A DNA stretch of 64,000 bases from Mauremys mutica (GCF_020497125.1 NC_059079.1:6975053-7039052), one strand, 5' to 3'; positions 23,496 through 35,454 are shown, numbered from the stretch's first letter. The notes: generated by a model from the sequence alone, not told the origin. Translations and numbers: made by a program.

Positions 23496-24107
23496 CAGCA
23501 CAGGTCACATGCAGAACAGTGACACCCTCACCTGTCCATACACCCACCCGAAATAGGAAATAAAACCTGTATCATCAGTAAATCAACCAATCACAACCTA
23601 AAATAGTTTGAAAAAACCTACAAAATACACAAATAAAGAGAAATACCACAAGCACAGTGTTCACCCCAACACAGGAGAAGTACTCCATGCTATTGCTATC
23701 AATTTTAGATGGAAGGCCGTCAGATATTACTGTGATGGGTACCAGTATGTAACCCTAAGCCGGACATCTATATTGATACATAAGTAGCCAGTTCCAAATA
23801 ATGTTTGTTTCATTTCCTTTGGTGTGTTAGCTGGCCTGTATAAACCTGTATTTTAAACCTCATCATGCCAACCTCTCTCTTTTCCTTTCCAGTTTTGATC
23901 CAATGCATCTATAACAGCTTGGCCTTCATTCCAACTCCCATATTCCCCCCTCTGAAATATATCATCCCACATCCCAGCCCCCACTCCTTACCCCCAGAGT
24001 CCCCTCATGACTCATGGTTTGTTACATCAGCCAATCAATGGGAGTCAACAGTCAAGTCTTGAGACAATGAGGAGGAACAAGATGCTGGAGTAATAACAAT
24101 GACTCAC
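23496..24107. other. Probable intron, no feature
   Basis: Unique DNA downstream (on the minus strand) of the exon at 24108-24377. The donor GTGAGT occupies 24102-24107. Confidence 0.5.
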
Positions 24108-24377
24108 CTGTCTTCTATTCGAACCCACAGGTCATTGAACTGCCTTTGGCGATGGTGTTTGTGCTGCTTCTTATGCCATTTCTTCTGACGGCCAAACTCT
24201 TCCAGCTGGCTGATGCTATCTGGTAGCAGGAGGTGAGGTGGAAGGCTGTCTTCTTCATCTGACTGAAGAGGCATCGAAGTGGGAGAAGACACTGGTACAT
24301 GCTCAAAAATATGGACAGCAGATGCAGCTGTTCCTGAGGATCCCCCTGAAGAAGGGCTTGTGTTCTTCGTCCTTGAG
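24108..24377 (-). CDS. Internal coding exon of an unrecognised host gene
   Basis: On the minus strand a T-rich stretch ends 'atgtgttttgcag' at 24378, and a 270-bp open exon follows to 24108. It ends 'gaagacag' before a strong donor, gtgagt. Only one frame stays open. It starts with the third base of a codon and ends after two bases of the next, so both sides have the same phase and the exon could be skipped without a frameshift. The ~89 residues are hydrophilic. They comprise a Ser/Thr/Gly-rich start ('[15 protein letters not shown]'), an acidic patch '[11 protein letters not shown]', a basic His-rich stretch '[17 protein letters not shown]', and the end '[11 protein letters not shown]'. There is no membrane segment, signal peptide or repeat-derived sequence. 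I do not recognise the protein. The exon at 54452-54542 joins in frame. Exon status is inferred from splice sites, composition and phase. Confidence 0.68.
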
Positions 24378-24484
24378 CTGCAAAACACATATAAATGTAA
24401 TATGTGAATGGGTGACCAGCCTAACAAAAGTCTGATAGAAAGAACTATACCAGCCAGTGTGAAGGTACATGAGGAGGTGAAGGG

Positions 24485-24880
24485 CTTTTCCTACAGCAGG
24501 TTGGGAATTTTCTGATGAAACGATTTTTCCCTTCAGAAAACACCAATTTGTCAGAAGAGAAACTCTTCATGGGAAAGTGTCAGTTTCGACACATTTTTCA
24601 ACTTGAAGAATTTTTGGAAAGAAGTTTTGAAATCATCAGAGCATTTCATTTCAATACTTTAGAAAGGAAAAGATTTCTGGCTCAAAACATCTTTTTGGTT
24701 AAAAAAACTGAAAGGCAATTAGAGTACAAAATTAAATTAAAAAGGTCAAAATCAAAACAAAAGGTTTTGAAATGATTTAAATGAAATAGTTCAACTGACC
24801 TGAGAACTTTTCCCCTCCCTCCCTCCCAGGTTTTCATTTTACAGAAAAAGTCAAGATTTTGACTTTTCATTCCTGCACAG
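24485..24880. mobile_element. AT-rich MITE-like repeat
   Basis: Rich in 'tttcagaaaa', 'tttcatttc' and 'aaaaggtc' words of the family seen at 51819 and 18060. It lies in the putative intron just before the exon acceptor. Exact ends are not visible. Confidence 0.45.
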
Positions 24881-25029
24881 GAAAAAAAAAACAAATAAAA
24901 AATGTTCAAGGGATGGGAAAACCTTTTTCCTCTCAGGTCTAGCTTTTACCTCTATACAGTGGTCAGGCACAACTGTGGTACTTCCCATGCCTGATGATAT
25001 AAGATACCTTTTAAATAATAATCTCTTCA

Positions 25030-25125
25030 ACTGAGGAGAAAAAGGTAAAGCATGATCCAATGACTGGAAGTTGAAGCTAGACATAAGACCATAAGAACGG
25101 CCATACTGGGTCAGACCAAAGGGAA
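25030..25125. mobile_element. Two abutting CR1 3' scraps in opposite orientation
   Basis: 25040-25083 ('catgatccaatgactggaag', then 'ttgaagctagaca') is plus-strand CR1, similar to 3445-3480. Directly after it, 25084-25125 ('taagaccataagaacggcca', then 'tactgggtcagaccaaagg') is the reverse of the 3' end type at 6780-6875. The second probably landed in the first. Confidence 0.6.
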
Positions 25126-25929
25126 ACTTTTCCTAACTTAAAGAACAATTCACATTAGATTTGAGTGAAGGTTCAATTGGGGCGAGATCGAATCTTCACC
25201 TACCACAAGAGTGGTCCAAAAGGGTACAGCTAGAAAAAAGTGGCACAAAATGCATAATCAGTGTGGCCTGCAAAACTATTCGTATTACACCGAAGCTATG
25301 CCTTTTCTGACAGAAACAGTTAAAGCCCGGTTAAAAGTTTTGCCTCCTGAGTGAAACCAGTGAGTAACAAAAAATTCTTAACTTCACTGGTGACAATTTA
25401 CAGAATGTGCTTCAAAGTGAAACCACATGTTTCATTATGGAACATTTTGTTCTAGTCCAAAAAAGATTCATATCTACTACGATTAGTAGCTAATTTGTTC
25501 TTAAATCTATTAAGACAGCACTGAGAACAGTCAAAGTCACTTTCCACTATCTCACATTGCCCCTAAAAGTCTTTCCAATGTCACTCATCTGCTGCTAGGC
25601 ATTCATTGTTGCTTACAGAAGACTTATTAATAAAGGCACCGTAACTTTTTGTCATTCAATGGCAACAATAACAAGACGCTTCAAAGCTCAATAATGCTTC
25701 TACACCCAACAAAGAGGCTGCTCTCACTAAATTCTCTAGGTTTGTTTTGAATTCTAAAAAGATCTGATATTTCATGTCATTTCAAGATTTCGGTGAGCCA
25801 AATTCTGACACCTTTAGTCACACTGAGTAGCACTTTACTCCATGGAGTAAAGTATTACTTAGTATAAGGGCATCAGAACTTGTCCCAATGAGATTCCGCT
25901 GCATGACTCATGTTGAGAACATTAGTAAC
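25126..25929. other. No recognised feature
   Basis: Unique DNA. Nothing supportable. Confidence 0.5.
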
Positions 25930-26105
25930 AATATTTTGCACTTCTGTGGGGTCTTTCATTGAAAAATCTCAAAGCTCTTCAAAAACATTTATTAAGTTCC
26001 CCAAACTCATGCAAGGTTGTAAGAGATAGATAGGGAATCCCACTACTCATTGTTAAAGCAAAGCTATCCCCAGAAGGGTAGGAGGTAATGTGTCTAACAA
26101 CATTT
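25930..26105 (-). mobile_element. MIR-type SINE fragment
   Basis: 'gaaaaatctcaaagctcttc', then 'aaaaacatttattaagttcc' and 'atgcaaggttgtaagagata' is the MIR 3' half read backwards. Confidence 0.5.
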
Positions 26106-26149
26106 TAAATATGAAATGGCAGAACTACTAAATATGGTATGTAACCCAT

Positions 26150-26510
26150 CGCTTAAACCAGCCTCTGTACTGGATGACGAAAGAATAGCTAATGTAACTC
26201 CATTTTTAAAAAAAAGATTCCAGAGGTGATCCTGGCAATTACAGGACGATAAGCCAAAATTCATTATCAGGCAAACTGGTTTAAACTGTAGTAAAGAACA
26301 GAATTATCAGACACATAGATGAACACTATATGTTGGGGAAGGGTCAACACAGCTTTTGTAAAGGGAAATCATGCCTCACTAATCTATAAGAGTTTTTTGA
26401 GGATGTCAACAAGCATGTGGACAAGGGTGATCCAGTTGATTCCGTGTACTTGGACTTTCAGACAGCCTTCATCAAACTCCCTCGACAAAGGCTCTTAAGC
26501 AAAGTAAGCA
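26150..26510 (+). mobile_element. CR1 LINE, internal reverse-transcriptase fragment
   Basis: This internal piece carries RT core sequence, unlike the 3' scraps elsewhere: 'DPGNYRTI'-like, then 'GFCKGKSCLTNL', 'EFFEDVNKHVDKGDPVD' and 'YLDFQTAF', with RT motif A (the Asp of YLDF). Frames change several times and stops interrupt it. Both ends are truncated, with no 3' UTR. Confidence 0.8.
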
Positions 26511-26774
26511 GTCTCTCTAATGGGCTATGGATCAGTCCCTAAATCCTTAATGTGCCACTTTGAGTATTTATGCTCATCTTACTGTAATAGTAACAGGAAT
26601 AAAATAGTAACATACCAGTGTGTCTATATAGTCACTAAGCATAGTAAGCACAGTTATATTAAGAAGATGCCACAGAGATACATGTGATGCAACGGGCTAG
26701 CCAGAGAAGATGGACTCAAGCAGGGTGAAGGCAGGATGCCAAGAAGTGATGCAAATGTACCTAATGAGGTCTGA
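26511..26774. other. No recognised feature
   Basis: Short unique spacer. Confidence 0.4.
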
Positions 26775-26995
26775 GGTTGTCAGATACAGTGGTGAGGGCA
26801 CTAGCCTAAGGTTAGAGAGACCTGGATTCAGTTTCCTGCTGCACACCAGACTTCCTGTGGGATCGTGGTCTCTCTTATACCTCAGGTCCCCATCTGTGAA
26901 ATGGGGACAATAGCACTGCTCTACCTCCCATGGCTGTTGTGAGGATGAATACATTAAATGTTGTGAGGAGCCATGCAGCTAAGCACCTAAGAGAG
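26775..26995 (+). mobile_element. MIR-type SINE, nearly full length
   Basis: All MIR segments appear in order: 'ggttagagagacctggattc', a degenerate core, 'ccatctgtgaaatggggaca', 'atggctgttgtgaggatga', and a tail 'ccatgcagctaagcaccta'. This is the most complete MIR here. The ORFs on both strands at 26697-26954 come from it. Confidence 0.85.
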
Positions 26996-27224
26996 ATAGC
27001 GTATGCATATACATTAAAACTGAGCTTTGCCTCATAGCTGAGTTAAATGACATTTTAGTGGAACTTTTCTATTGATGGTTATTTCTATATCTCCCAAAAT
27101 GTTTCCAGTATTCTGAACAATCTGCAAAAAGGTCACCACAATAATTTCTTAATGCGACACCTGGCCAGTACACACCAAACAAACTACCATATATGCTCAT
27201 TTCTACAAGGAGAAGATTTGGAAG

Positions 27225-27320
27225 TGCAGCTCATGCATGGGGAAGTTCTCTGGCCTGTGTTATGCAGGAGGTCAAACTAGATGATCACAATGGTCCATGT
27301 GCACCTTGGAATCTGAATGG
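27225..27320 (+). mobile_element. CR1 3' end fragment
   Basis: 'ctggcctgtgttatgcagga', then 'ggtcaaactagatgatcaca' and 'atggtccatgtgcaccttgg' is the CR1 3' UTR end, as at 3660-3725 and 57840-57905. Confidence 0.75.
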
Positions 27321-30300
27321 TTTCTCAAAGGTGCACTGAGACATCAGAACCCAGCATTTCTAGATTTTGTCACCTTTTCCCTTGTGTCAAGAGCTCATAA
27401 TGTTCTGAATTCCTAGAAGATTGGAGCTGGTAGAGAGGAAACTTTGTAGGCTGAAATTCTGGAAACCCTTTTCAGAGAGTTGGATGACCTATCCCTGTTA
27501 AAATTAATGGGGCAACCAAATCTCTTTGGTAGCTTTGAAACTCTCAGTCGTAATTCCTTCCACCACTGTTACACAACCCATGGGTTGTAAACTCGATATT
27601 TTGGAACATTCTTCAGCAAGAGGATAAATAAATAGTTGAGCAATTACAAAATTTTGTAACCTAAAGAGGGTCATAAACCTAACCACTCTCATTTTTAGTG
27701 TCTGGTGCATTGGGACCAGCTGAGTTGTGACAGCTGTATATTACATTTGGTTGATATTTGTTCCATTACTTTTGAATCAGTAATCATCTCACTAAAACCT
27801 AGCAGATCAGTGTCTGCTTTGCACAGTTAGATCTGTGACATATGACCCTTCAAATACCACTGGAAAATGGCCCCCAGGAATGACAATGCTAGAAAATAAA
27901 ATACTGTGAATCTGAGGTGGAAATATATCTCTAGGAAAAATGGCCATAAACTCAATTATTTGTCATGGCTCTCACTTAGAAATGGAAATATAATCAGGAG
28001 ACCATTCAAGCAAAAATAAAATAATAAATAAAATCCCTAAAAATTGGATACAACATGAATAACAAAAAGCTAGTTCAGCAAGTTTTAATAGCATAAGAGT
28101 GAAAATATTTTGAAATTGATTTAATAAATTCTAGAGATTATGTTTTTTTTCCAAATCTGGTTATTATCCCAAACATATTTAACCAGAAATGTAAACAAAA
28201 AATGTAGTCTAACAGAATATGAAAAATTAATCCAACTATATAATATGAACATTTGTAAGCTATTTTGTCAAAACATGGTAACCCTCATGTCAATCAATGG
28301 GAGTCTTCCTGCTGATTTCAAAAGGCTTTGGCCCTACATGAAGGGTTTGCACATTTCTTTATTTTCTGATTTTATAAACAATTTATGTTTAAAAAGAACT
28401 GGGCTGCATTTAGATTACAAGTGGAGTGAGTCTGCCATTAGATTCACTGATTGTTGGACTGGTTCTTTTCCTATTACTCTGGTTTCTCTCCATTCTTAGC
28501 TTCGTTCACTTGCATTAGCAGAGCCATGTATGTAGTAGGTAACCCAATGTGTAGATTTTTTCTTTCTTTCTTTCGTCATTATTAACCAGGCAATTTTTCA
28601 AGGTTCTTTTTAGAGACAGGGAAGAAATCAAGGATAAGTTTTGATTTTCTGAGACCATGAGGTATTTTCCCTAAGAACAGTCAGAAAATTCCACACCTAC
28701 CCACAAATGCTCCGCACGTGTCTCATGGGATTTCCACGAGGATCTTGACACACCTCCAGGTTTGAAGGGCCCACCTTTCCCAAACCTGCCTCTTCCTGTG
28801 GGATGATCTGCAGGAAATTCTGAAAATTGAAACTCATGGATCTTCTTGGACCATGGATGAGTTTCCCACATCAAGAGCATGACCTCCTGACCTTACACAA
28901 TGATTCTGTAAACCAAGGCCTGAGGAATCATGAAATCAAGGTGATAGAAGGTGGAAGCCTATGATTACATTCTCTTTGTAGTTTAGCTCCCAGGATATAA
29001 GAAACATTGATTCTTCTGGGCTTGATTCTTTTGGGAAGAATTAGTCTTTTTAGTTCTGTAAAACTCTTGGTCCAGACAAGAGGTCCCAGTGTCGCATTTT
29101 GCTCCTGGTAGCTTTACTGCTCTCAATTTTGTACAAGGGTTGATAAAAAATGGCCACGTTGATATTTCAGGTTGAGATTAATCTGCTTCATTGCTCTGCT
29201 GCTGGAGTTCTCGCTCCTATTCTCTGGGCTCCTTGCTTGTAGCTATTCACCTTTGAGTTTTAAATCATCCTCAGGCCGTACTAAACACCTAGTGCAGCTG
29301 TCGACAGAAAAGTTGGTCTGTAAAAGTAACATCCTGGTGTTCCATATATAACCTCTCTCAATCACTCCAGATCTAATTTGTTTGCTTCGCTTCTTTTCTA
29401 ACTGCTGGTGCAACAAACTCAACCCAAGGCCTGAAAATCCAGTTGGGTTCTTTCTGCCTGCCACATTGCTGCCACCGGAAATGATTCTGCAGTTAGAAAT
29501 TAGATGACAGTTGTGTTGATGAAACATCAGGGCAGAGTAGACTACCACTCACTTTCCCAGTGCTGCTTTGGATTCCTCAGGGTTAACAGTAATAGAAACC
29601 ACAGGTGAAATCCTACCACTGTTAAAGACAATGGCAAAACCTCCATTGATTTCAATGGAGCCAGGATTTTTGTCCTGGTTTTGCGTGTAAGTGAGAAAAT
29701 ATGACTCAGAGACACAGACAACAAAATTCACCCCAGCCTATGTCAGTGCAATTGCTATTAATTTATGAAAGGAAGCAGGTATGTTCAACACTTTTACACA
29801 TTGTTCTGGACATAAACACACTTTAAGCTTCAACACAACCAAAACTCAAGACCAGTTTTCCCTTATTTTACTGAAGTATTTATATTCCCTAAGATGCACA
29901 GAGGACTTTTTAAAACACAGCTTGCCAATTTGCTATATGCATCTCTTCTTTTTAGTTTGGGTGAAGGAAACTCCTGACTTGCAAAGCTGCCATATTCTCC
30001 CTAGTCCTTCCAAGTCTAGTGATTTTCCTCTCTGTTTCTTTATTTTATAGATTAACCGACAAGATGAAAGATTTCATTTCCTCAATAGGGAAGCTGTGGT
30101 AAAAGCAAGGAATGTGTGATGTGGCAGTTTCGTCTCCGTGCCATCATTCCATTGCTACGCACAGTGTACAGCCAAATTCTAGCTAATATCATTTTATTGT
30201 ATCTGGATTCTCATAAATTCCAGTTTGGGAGTGTTCGTCAAGTCAAGAAGTCTTTTCTCACTTACACGTCCTTCATCTTCTGCCCGCATGCCACAGAGGC

Positions 30301-30419
30301 ATTGGGATTTTCCCAATTTTTCCTCCTGCTGTGCTCTGTGTTCACCATAAAGATTCAGTGATTAAACATTAGCTGACAACTGTGTTAAAGAAGCATCAGG
30401 CCAAGTAGATGGGCACAAG
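27321..30419. other. Putative intron; no gene recognised
   Basis: About 3 kb without a recognisable element. A (TTTC)n tract lies at 28556-28574. The 119-aa ORF at 28140-28499 is AT-driven and lacks family features or clear splice sites. 'tccattgatttcaatgga' near 29643-29660 is a chance-sized palindrome also common in the foldback families here. Confidence 0.5.
28556..28574 (+). repeat. (TTTC)n microsatellite
   Basis: About four TTTC units after a short T run. Confidence 0.85.
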
Positions 30420-30570
30420 AATATCAAATCGAAACATTCTGAGATTGTTGGATTTCCCCACCCCCCTCCTGCCCCCAACAAAAACAAACACTTTGGCAAA
30501 ACCAACATGAACTTGTGAAATGCTCAAATTGCATTTTTTGCTGAAAAATGTTTTGGTCATAACATTTCCC
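30420..30570. mobile_element. AT-rich MITE-like fragment
   Basis: 'aatcgaaacattctgagatt', then 'ttgctgaaaaatgttttggt' resembles the AT-rich family at 21180 and 51819. Low confidence. Confidence 0.35.
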
Positions 30571-30749
30571 CCCGCCTCTAGTTGTGGTGTAAATGAGAAT
30601 AAGACCTACACAGTATTTAGTGATTTCTTAGGACTTCTGTACTCCGTGGCCTGAATTCTCACGTAAGGCCCCTTTACACTGCTCTGGAAGTTGTTTTTGA
30701 AATACACACCCCACTTAAGGCCCTCTTACACTGCCAGAGCTGCATACTC

Positions 30750-31035
30750 TGTGAGTGACTCCGGGGCTGGAGCACCCATGGAAAAAAAACAGTGGGTGCT
30801 CAACACCCACCAGCCACCCGCTGATCAGCTGCTTGGCAGGCCCAGCCAATCAGCTGCTCAATTGTCTCCACCTATCAGCTATTTGGTGGCAGGCGGGAGG
30901 TGCTGGGGGGAGGGGATGGGGCATGGACAGGAAGAGGTGGGGCTCTGGTGGAAGAGGGGGTGGTCTATGGCAGAGCGAGGGTGGAGCACCCACCCTGAAA
31001 AAGGAAGGTTGGCGCCTGTGCAGGGCTGTGGCCTA
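30750..31035. mobile_element. GC-rich non-autonomous element, family uncertain
   Basis: A sharply GC-richer block: 'ggggctggagcacccatgga', an A run, 'cagtgggtgctcaacaccca', repeated 'atcagctg' words, a G-rich purine stretch (30895-30985), and 'ttggcgcctgtgcaggg' at the end. The layout resembles the other GC-rich transposons in the window, but I see no clear terminal inverted repeat or flanking duplication. The 218-aa ORF at 30691-31347 crosses its borders and is not a gene. Confidence 0.45.
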
Positions 31036-31309
31036 AGTGCAAATGAAGATCTGGCTCCTAGTATAATTTTGAATTGGAGTGGAGACTGTACATGTCTGAT
31101 ACTGGTGCTTCAGGATATCAGCTCTGTGTGCTGTGTGATGGAGGTGTTGGAGCCACATGGTCGTCCTGCTTTTCCAATGTCCTGCTACCACCCCCCAAAC
31201 CTTGCTGAGAACAAGAGGCCATACCAGAGCATGCAAAGGGGGTACGGAACCCCATCACAAGCTCTCCAAATCCTACCCCCAGCATTCACAAGCACACCAC
31301 TTCGATTGT
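31036..31309. other. No recognised feature
   Basis: Short unique stretch. Confidence 0.4.
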
Positions 31310-31985
31310 CACAGCTGTCCTGGAGTTTTCCACCTGTGTCGCTTTGACAGAAAACACAAGTTTCCACAACATCAAGATTTTCTGCCGGAAAATTTCAACT
31401 TTGCCAGATTGTTTTGATTGTCTGTGGGGAAAACCAAATGAAATACTTCTTCAATTTGATCCGAATTGAAATATTTTGGTTTCTTGAACTGACCTGAAAT
31501 GTTTGGTTTCCAGTCAGTTCAGCATTAAACTGCATCTCCCTGTAGTGTTGTATTGCCTCATGGGAGTTGTAGTTCAAAGGTCTGGTGTCCCCATTCTCTT
31601 CTATAGGCTGGGCTCCCTGGCTAGAGAACATTGACGATGCAAAAAAGTTTCTCTGAGTGGTGTGATGGATCATGGGAGTCACATGACTGCATGTGCATCA
31701 TGGGACATATATTCCGGCCAGGGAGTCCAGTCTGTAGAGGGAGCTTGGCAGCATCAGAGCCAAACTACAGCTCCCATAAGGTAATGCACCACCATAGGGG
31801 GAAAAAGTTGAAAGTTGAGCTGACAAACTGAACTATTTAATCATTTCTGAAATTTTTTCAGAACATTTTATTTCATGAACAATGCTGATATTCCAAGTTT
31901 TTGTCCTGATTTGATACACAAAAAAATGCTGAATATGAGAATTTTCCATGAGATGGAAATCTATTTCACTCAGAGCTCTCTATGA
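31310..31985. mobile_element. Inverted-repeat element with 'actacagctcccat' arms
   Basis: 'tgcctcatgggagttgtagt' (31554-31573) and 'aactacagctcccataagg' (31763-31781) are inverted copies about 190 bp apart. The flanks (31310-31500 and 31800-31985) are AT-rich with 'gaaaatttcaac' and 'gaattttccatg' words. It is probably one palindromic DNA element or an insertion in the AT-rich family. Outer limits are estimates. Confidence 0.5.
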
Positions 31986-32977
31986 ACATGGAGGATTGGA
32001 AAACGTTGTTTAAAGTTGAAGATTCTGGTTTTACATTTTATTAAACAAGAACATTCCTCTCAAATTTTATTCCATCCATTTTGCCTTGTTATGGCTTGAA
32101 AAAGATTAGTAGCAACAGAGAATATACACCTTCTTTCATTTTAACATGAGTTTTTAATACTCAGATGTATTACTTTAATAAAGAAGAATGGTGAATTTAT
32201 TTTTGGGTTATGCGATCACTACTTCCTCTCCCTATGAGCTCTCAGAGCACTAACTCTCAGTGTTAGTGATGATGATGTCATATTAGATAGCGGAATTTTT
32301 CTGATGCTGGACAATACCATTCATAGTACATAGTTCACTATGTTTTAAAAGTCATAAAACTCGCACCCACAGTGCCCAATCTGCCAAACTGAGGTCCCCC
32401 AGATCCAGAGTTAAAGTTTTGGGTTGCGAGTTTGGTTCTGTTCCATCTCTAATTTCACGGCATTTTGATGGTAGGTTAGGCATTTCTGAGGAACTAGAAA
32501 TGGTGACCAAAGTGCCATTATTTTGTTTTAATGATTATGATCTTGAAACTTGGAGAACTGAGAGCAGGACAAATATTCAACTAACCCTTTTCTCTCCCTA
32601 AGTGCTAACGACAATCTAAAAATACTAAGCAAGATTCTACTCTCTTTCACTCCAATTTTATACCAATATAACTCCACTGACTTCCCTGCACTGTGCACTG
32701 TACTGCAAGTACATAGGGGTAGCCAGGCTACCTTTGGAAAGTCAGTGGTATGTAAAGCAGGTTTGGGACTTAGCTGTCTGCCCTTTCCACCATTGCATGC
32801 TGAGCAGAGGAAGGCCATTTCTCCAAACTACCAGTGCGTGTGTTAGTGGACCCAGGACCATCTCTAGGTCTGTTGCCCAGTTTCCTCATTTGTGAGCTGT
32901 TTGCTTTAATACTCTTGAGAGAGAAACATCTGCATGAGCATAAATTTACCTTCCCATCTGAAAAAGAAACTCCAGAT
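31986..32977. other. No recognised feature
   Basis: Unique-looking DNA. No supported exon. Confidence 0.5.
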
Positions 32978-33052
32978 TTGGGCCCTGATTCAGCAAGGTA
33001 CTGAAGCATGTGACTAATTTGAAGCACATGGAGTAATGCCATTGACTTCATG
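32978..33052. repeat. Fragment of small foldback family
   Basis: 'gggccctgattcagcaaggt', then 'actgaagcatgtgactaatt', 'gccattgacttcatg' is one arm of the family at 18371. The second arm is missing. Confidence 0.55.
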
Positions 33053-33912
33053 TTTAGGTTGAGGGAAGATAATTCCACAGCTGCCTACAGTGGCCAGATG
33101 TTTCTGGCACTTGCCACTGTTGGACACAAGTCACTGGATCAGTGATACTCCGACTGAGGCTGAAGAGCTGCAAGTGTCTCTTTAATGTGTCTCCTGCAGC
33201 ACCTGAAATTAAAATGCTGTCAATTTAATTATTAACCAATCTAAGTTATTAACCAGTCAGTACTATGTTATTAACCAATTGTAATAATACTTGGTCAGTC
33301 ATTTTGCTGTGAGAATAATATATACCTAAATATTTCCCCTGTCATACTGTTTAATTCACACTCCTGAGGCTCTTTTGGGTAATGTTGATCACTAATTTGG
33401 CTCCTGAACCACTGAGATCTGAGTATCGCTGCATTAGATGGATCACAGCTCTGATCCAATGCAGCAATTTCTGTTTTAAGTACCTTGCTGAACCCAGGTC
33501 TTTAAACTCATGGGATTAAAGATGAGCAGCTTTCAACTCTGGAAGAAGAGAGACAGAGACCACTATGATTATGTAGCAAGCAGCAGGTTGGAATCAGATA
33601 CCCGTCAGAAAATCCTGACATCTGAGTTATGCTAAATCCACTTTTCCAGCCCATAGGGAAAAAGACTTACACAGTGAAACATCCTATCTGCTGAGCTAAA
33701 AATAGGGATTAAATGAATCCCTGCAGAAATGTTGCTGAAGCCCATCTACATCTTTTTATCGCTGGACCTGAGAGACTCAGAAAAGAACAAGACAGTTATC
33801 AAAAATCCTAGACAAGTGTAAGAAGATGACACTTCAAACTGTCTGCAGGCAACTCTACTTTAGAACTCATTCTTGAAACACGGGATCACAGTGCGCTGCC
33901 TAGCAGTACGTT
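33053..33912. other. No recognised feature
   Basis: Unique DNA. Repeated 'attaaccaatc/attaaccagtc' words at 33228-33285 form a minor local repeat. Confidence 0.45.
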
Positions 33913-34052
33913 GTCTAAGCCAGCGGCTGTCAAACTTCATTCGTTAACCCATCACCATCTTAAAAAACTGTTGCAAGGTGAATGGATGGAACTTCGAGCT
34001 CATGTACCACCAGTGGTGCATGTACCACAGTTTGGGAATCCCTGATATAAAC
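33913..34052. mobile_element. hAT-type MITE, ~124 bp
   Basis: Termini cagcggctgtcaaact (33921) and agtttgggaatccctg (to 34044) are imperfect inverted repeats of the common hAT type. The 8-bp flanks gtctaagc and atataaac agree at 5 of 8 positions, so the duplication is decayed or the ends are slightly off. Confidence 0.55.
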
Positions 34053-34438
34053 TCTCTTTGCCTTAAGGTCCAAGGCTATTTTATCAAACCTAAAGTTTAC
34101 TGATTTTAAATACTACATACATCACAGGCTCCCTTTCTGTGTTAACACAAACTCGCTAATTGCACAGTGCAGTCACACAACACACAAATATCTTTCTGAA
34201 TGAAAAAAATCATTCTTCATTAAAATTCCTGGAAGAGAAAGCAGATTCATGTCTGCAAAGTTCTTGAGAAAAAAAATACCTGCTTTATTCTCCTCTTTAA
34301 TTAGAAATACAAATCTACCTGAATAGAGCTTAATACACAAGTTGAGTGGCTGGCAAACATTTTAGATCATGGTCAGAGCTATCGGCAATGGAAGACTCAT
34401 TTTTAATGATTCTGATTAAATCAGATTTTATAACCTTG
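34053..34438. other. No recognised feature
   Basis: AT-rich unique sequence. Confidence 0.45.
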
Positions 34439-34875
34439 CTGTGAAGCAGAGGCTCCCAAACTGGGGGTGGGGGGGGGTCACCATCCCAAATGGGATCGTA
34501 CCATGAGCAGATGAGGTAGAGGCGATTTCCTTGTTTATGGAGGATGCCATTTTGCTCTGCACCCTGTGACCTCGCATGTACTGTGCCTGTGAGGTCACAA
34601 TGCATGGAGGGCGCCATTTTGCTCTACAAAATGGCATCCTCCACAGAGCATGACCTCGCATGCACTGTACATATAAGGTCACACTGTGGAGAGGATGCCA
34701 TTCTGTAGAGCAAAATGGCGCCCTCCATGAGGCATAACATTGCACACACAGTGCGGGTGAGGTCACTCTGTGCGGAGGATGTGATTTTGCTCTTTGCTAT
34801 CTGGGGTCCTGGCAGGAAATACTTCATTAAAATTGGGTAGTGCCAGCAAAAAGTTTGGGAACCCCTTCTGTAAAG
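34439..34875. mobile_element. hAT-type non-autonomous element with internal palindrome
   Basis: The element (34447-34867, 421 bp) has 16-bp imperfect terminal inverted repeats: cagaggctcccaaact, and agtttgggaacccctt at the far end. It is flanked by ctgtgaag (34439-34446) and ctgtaaag (34868-34875), an 8-bp duplication with one mismatch. Inside, a 37-bp segment at 34606-34642 is repeated in inverted orientation at 34691-34727 with one mismatch. Further copies of 'ggatgccattttgctct' lie at about 34542 and 34774 (diverged). The ORFs across 34330-34827 are products of this repeated sequence. Confidence 0.8.
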
Positions 34876-35454
34876 TTATGTGGCATCCCCATGTGCCCCT
34901 TTGCAATGTGGTGTGGTCCTCCATTAATTTCCCACCATTGGGGCAGTAATGGGTTTGCTTTAACAGCCCGGGACAAGGAAGAGTCAACCCACACTAACAA
35001 AATAGCATTTCCCCTTCTAATAAGGTTTCAGGACAGAAGCAATTACAATAAGCCGTTAATTGGGACCCTGGTGCAGAATTCCCAAACTTCAACTCCACAA
35101 AACAAAGTCTCAAAATCAGGCTACACTGGTCTCCTGGAGCCTGAGAGAAAAAACACCACCCTCCGCAGCCTTCACAGCTTCTACGCCCCTCTCCTCCTAC
35201 TCAGCTGCCCGTTTCTGTTTAAATAGCCCAGTCCCAGGGCAGGGAAGGTCTTCCTTGATTACCCCCAGGCTGCCAGCCACAGCCTGGGCCTTAAAGGGGT
35301 GGTACGCTGCTTCACACTTGCTTACAACATACACCATTAAACAAGCTCAGGTGACACGGCCCTGATCTTGTTTCCATTGATGTCAATGACAATGCTCCAT
35401 ATTGACCATGATTGGTACAGGATAGCACCCTATGATGGTGCTTCTGACTGAGGG
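34876..35454. other. No gene; possible GC-rich repeat at 35225-35320
   Basis: 'cccagggcagggaaggtctt', then 'ccttgattacccccaggctg', 'gggccttaaaggggtgg' looks repeat-derived, but I cannot place it. Confidence 0.35.

Noticed and set aside
28140..28499. 119-aa plus-strand ORF
   Set aside because: It lies in AT-rich DNA with few stops by chance. Composition is unlike a conserved protein and no splice sites are in place.
30691..31347. 218-aa ORF, one of the longest in the window
   Set aside because: It crosses the borders of a GC-rich repeat block and shows no family features or splice sites.
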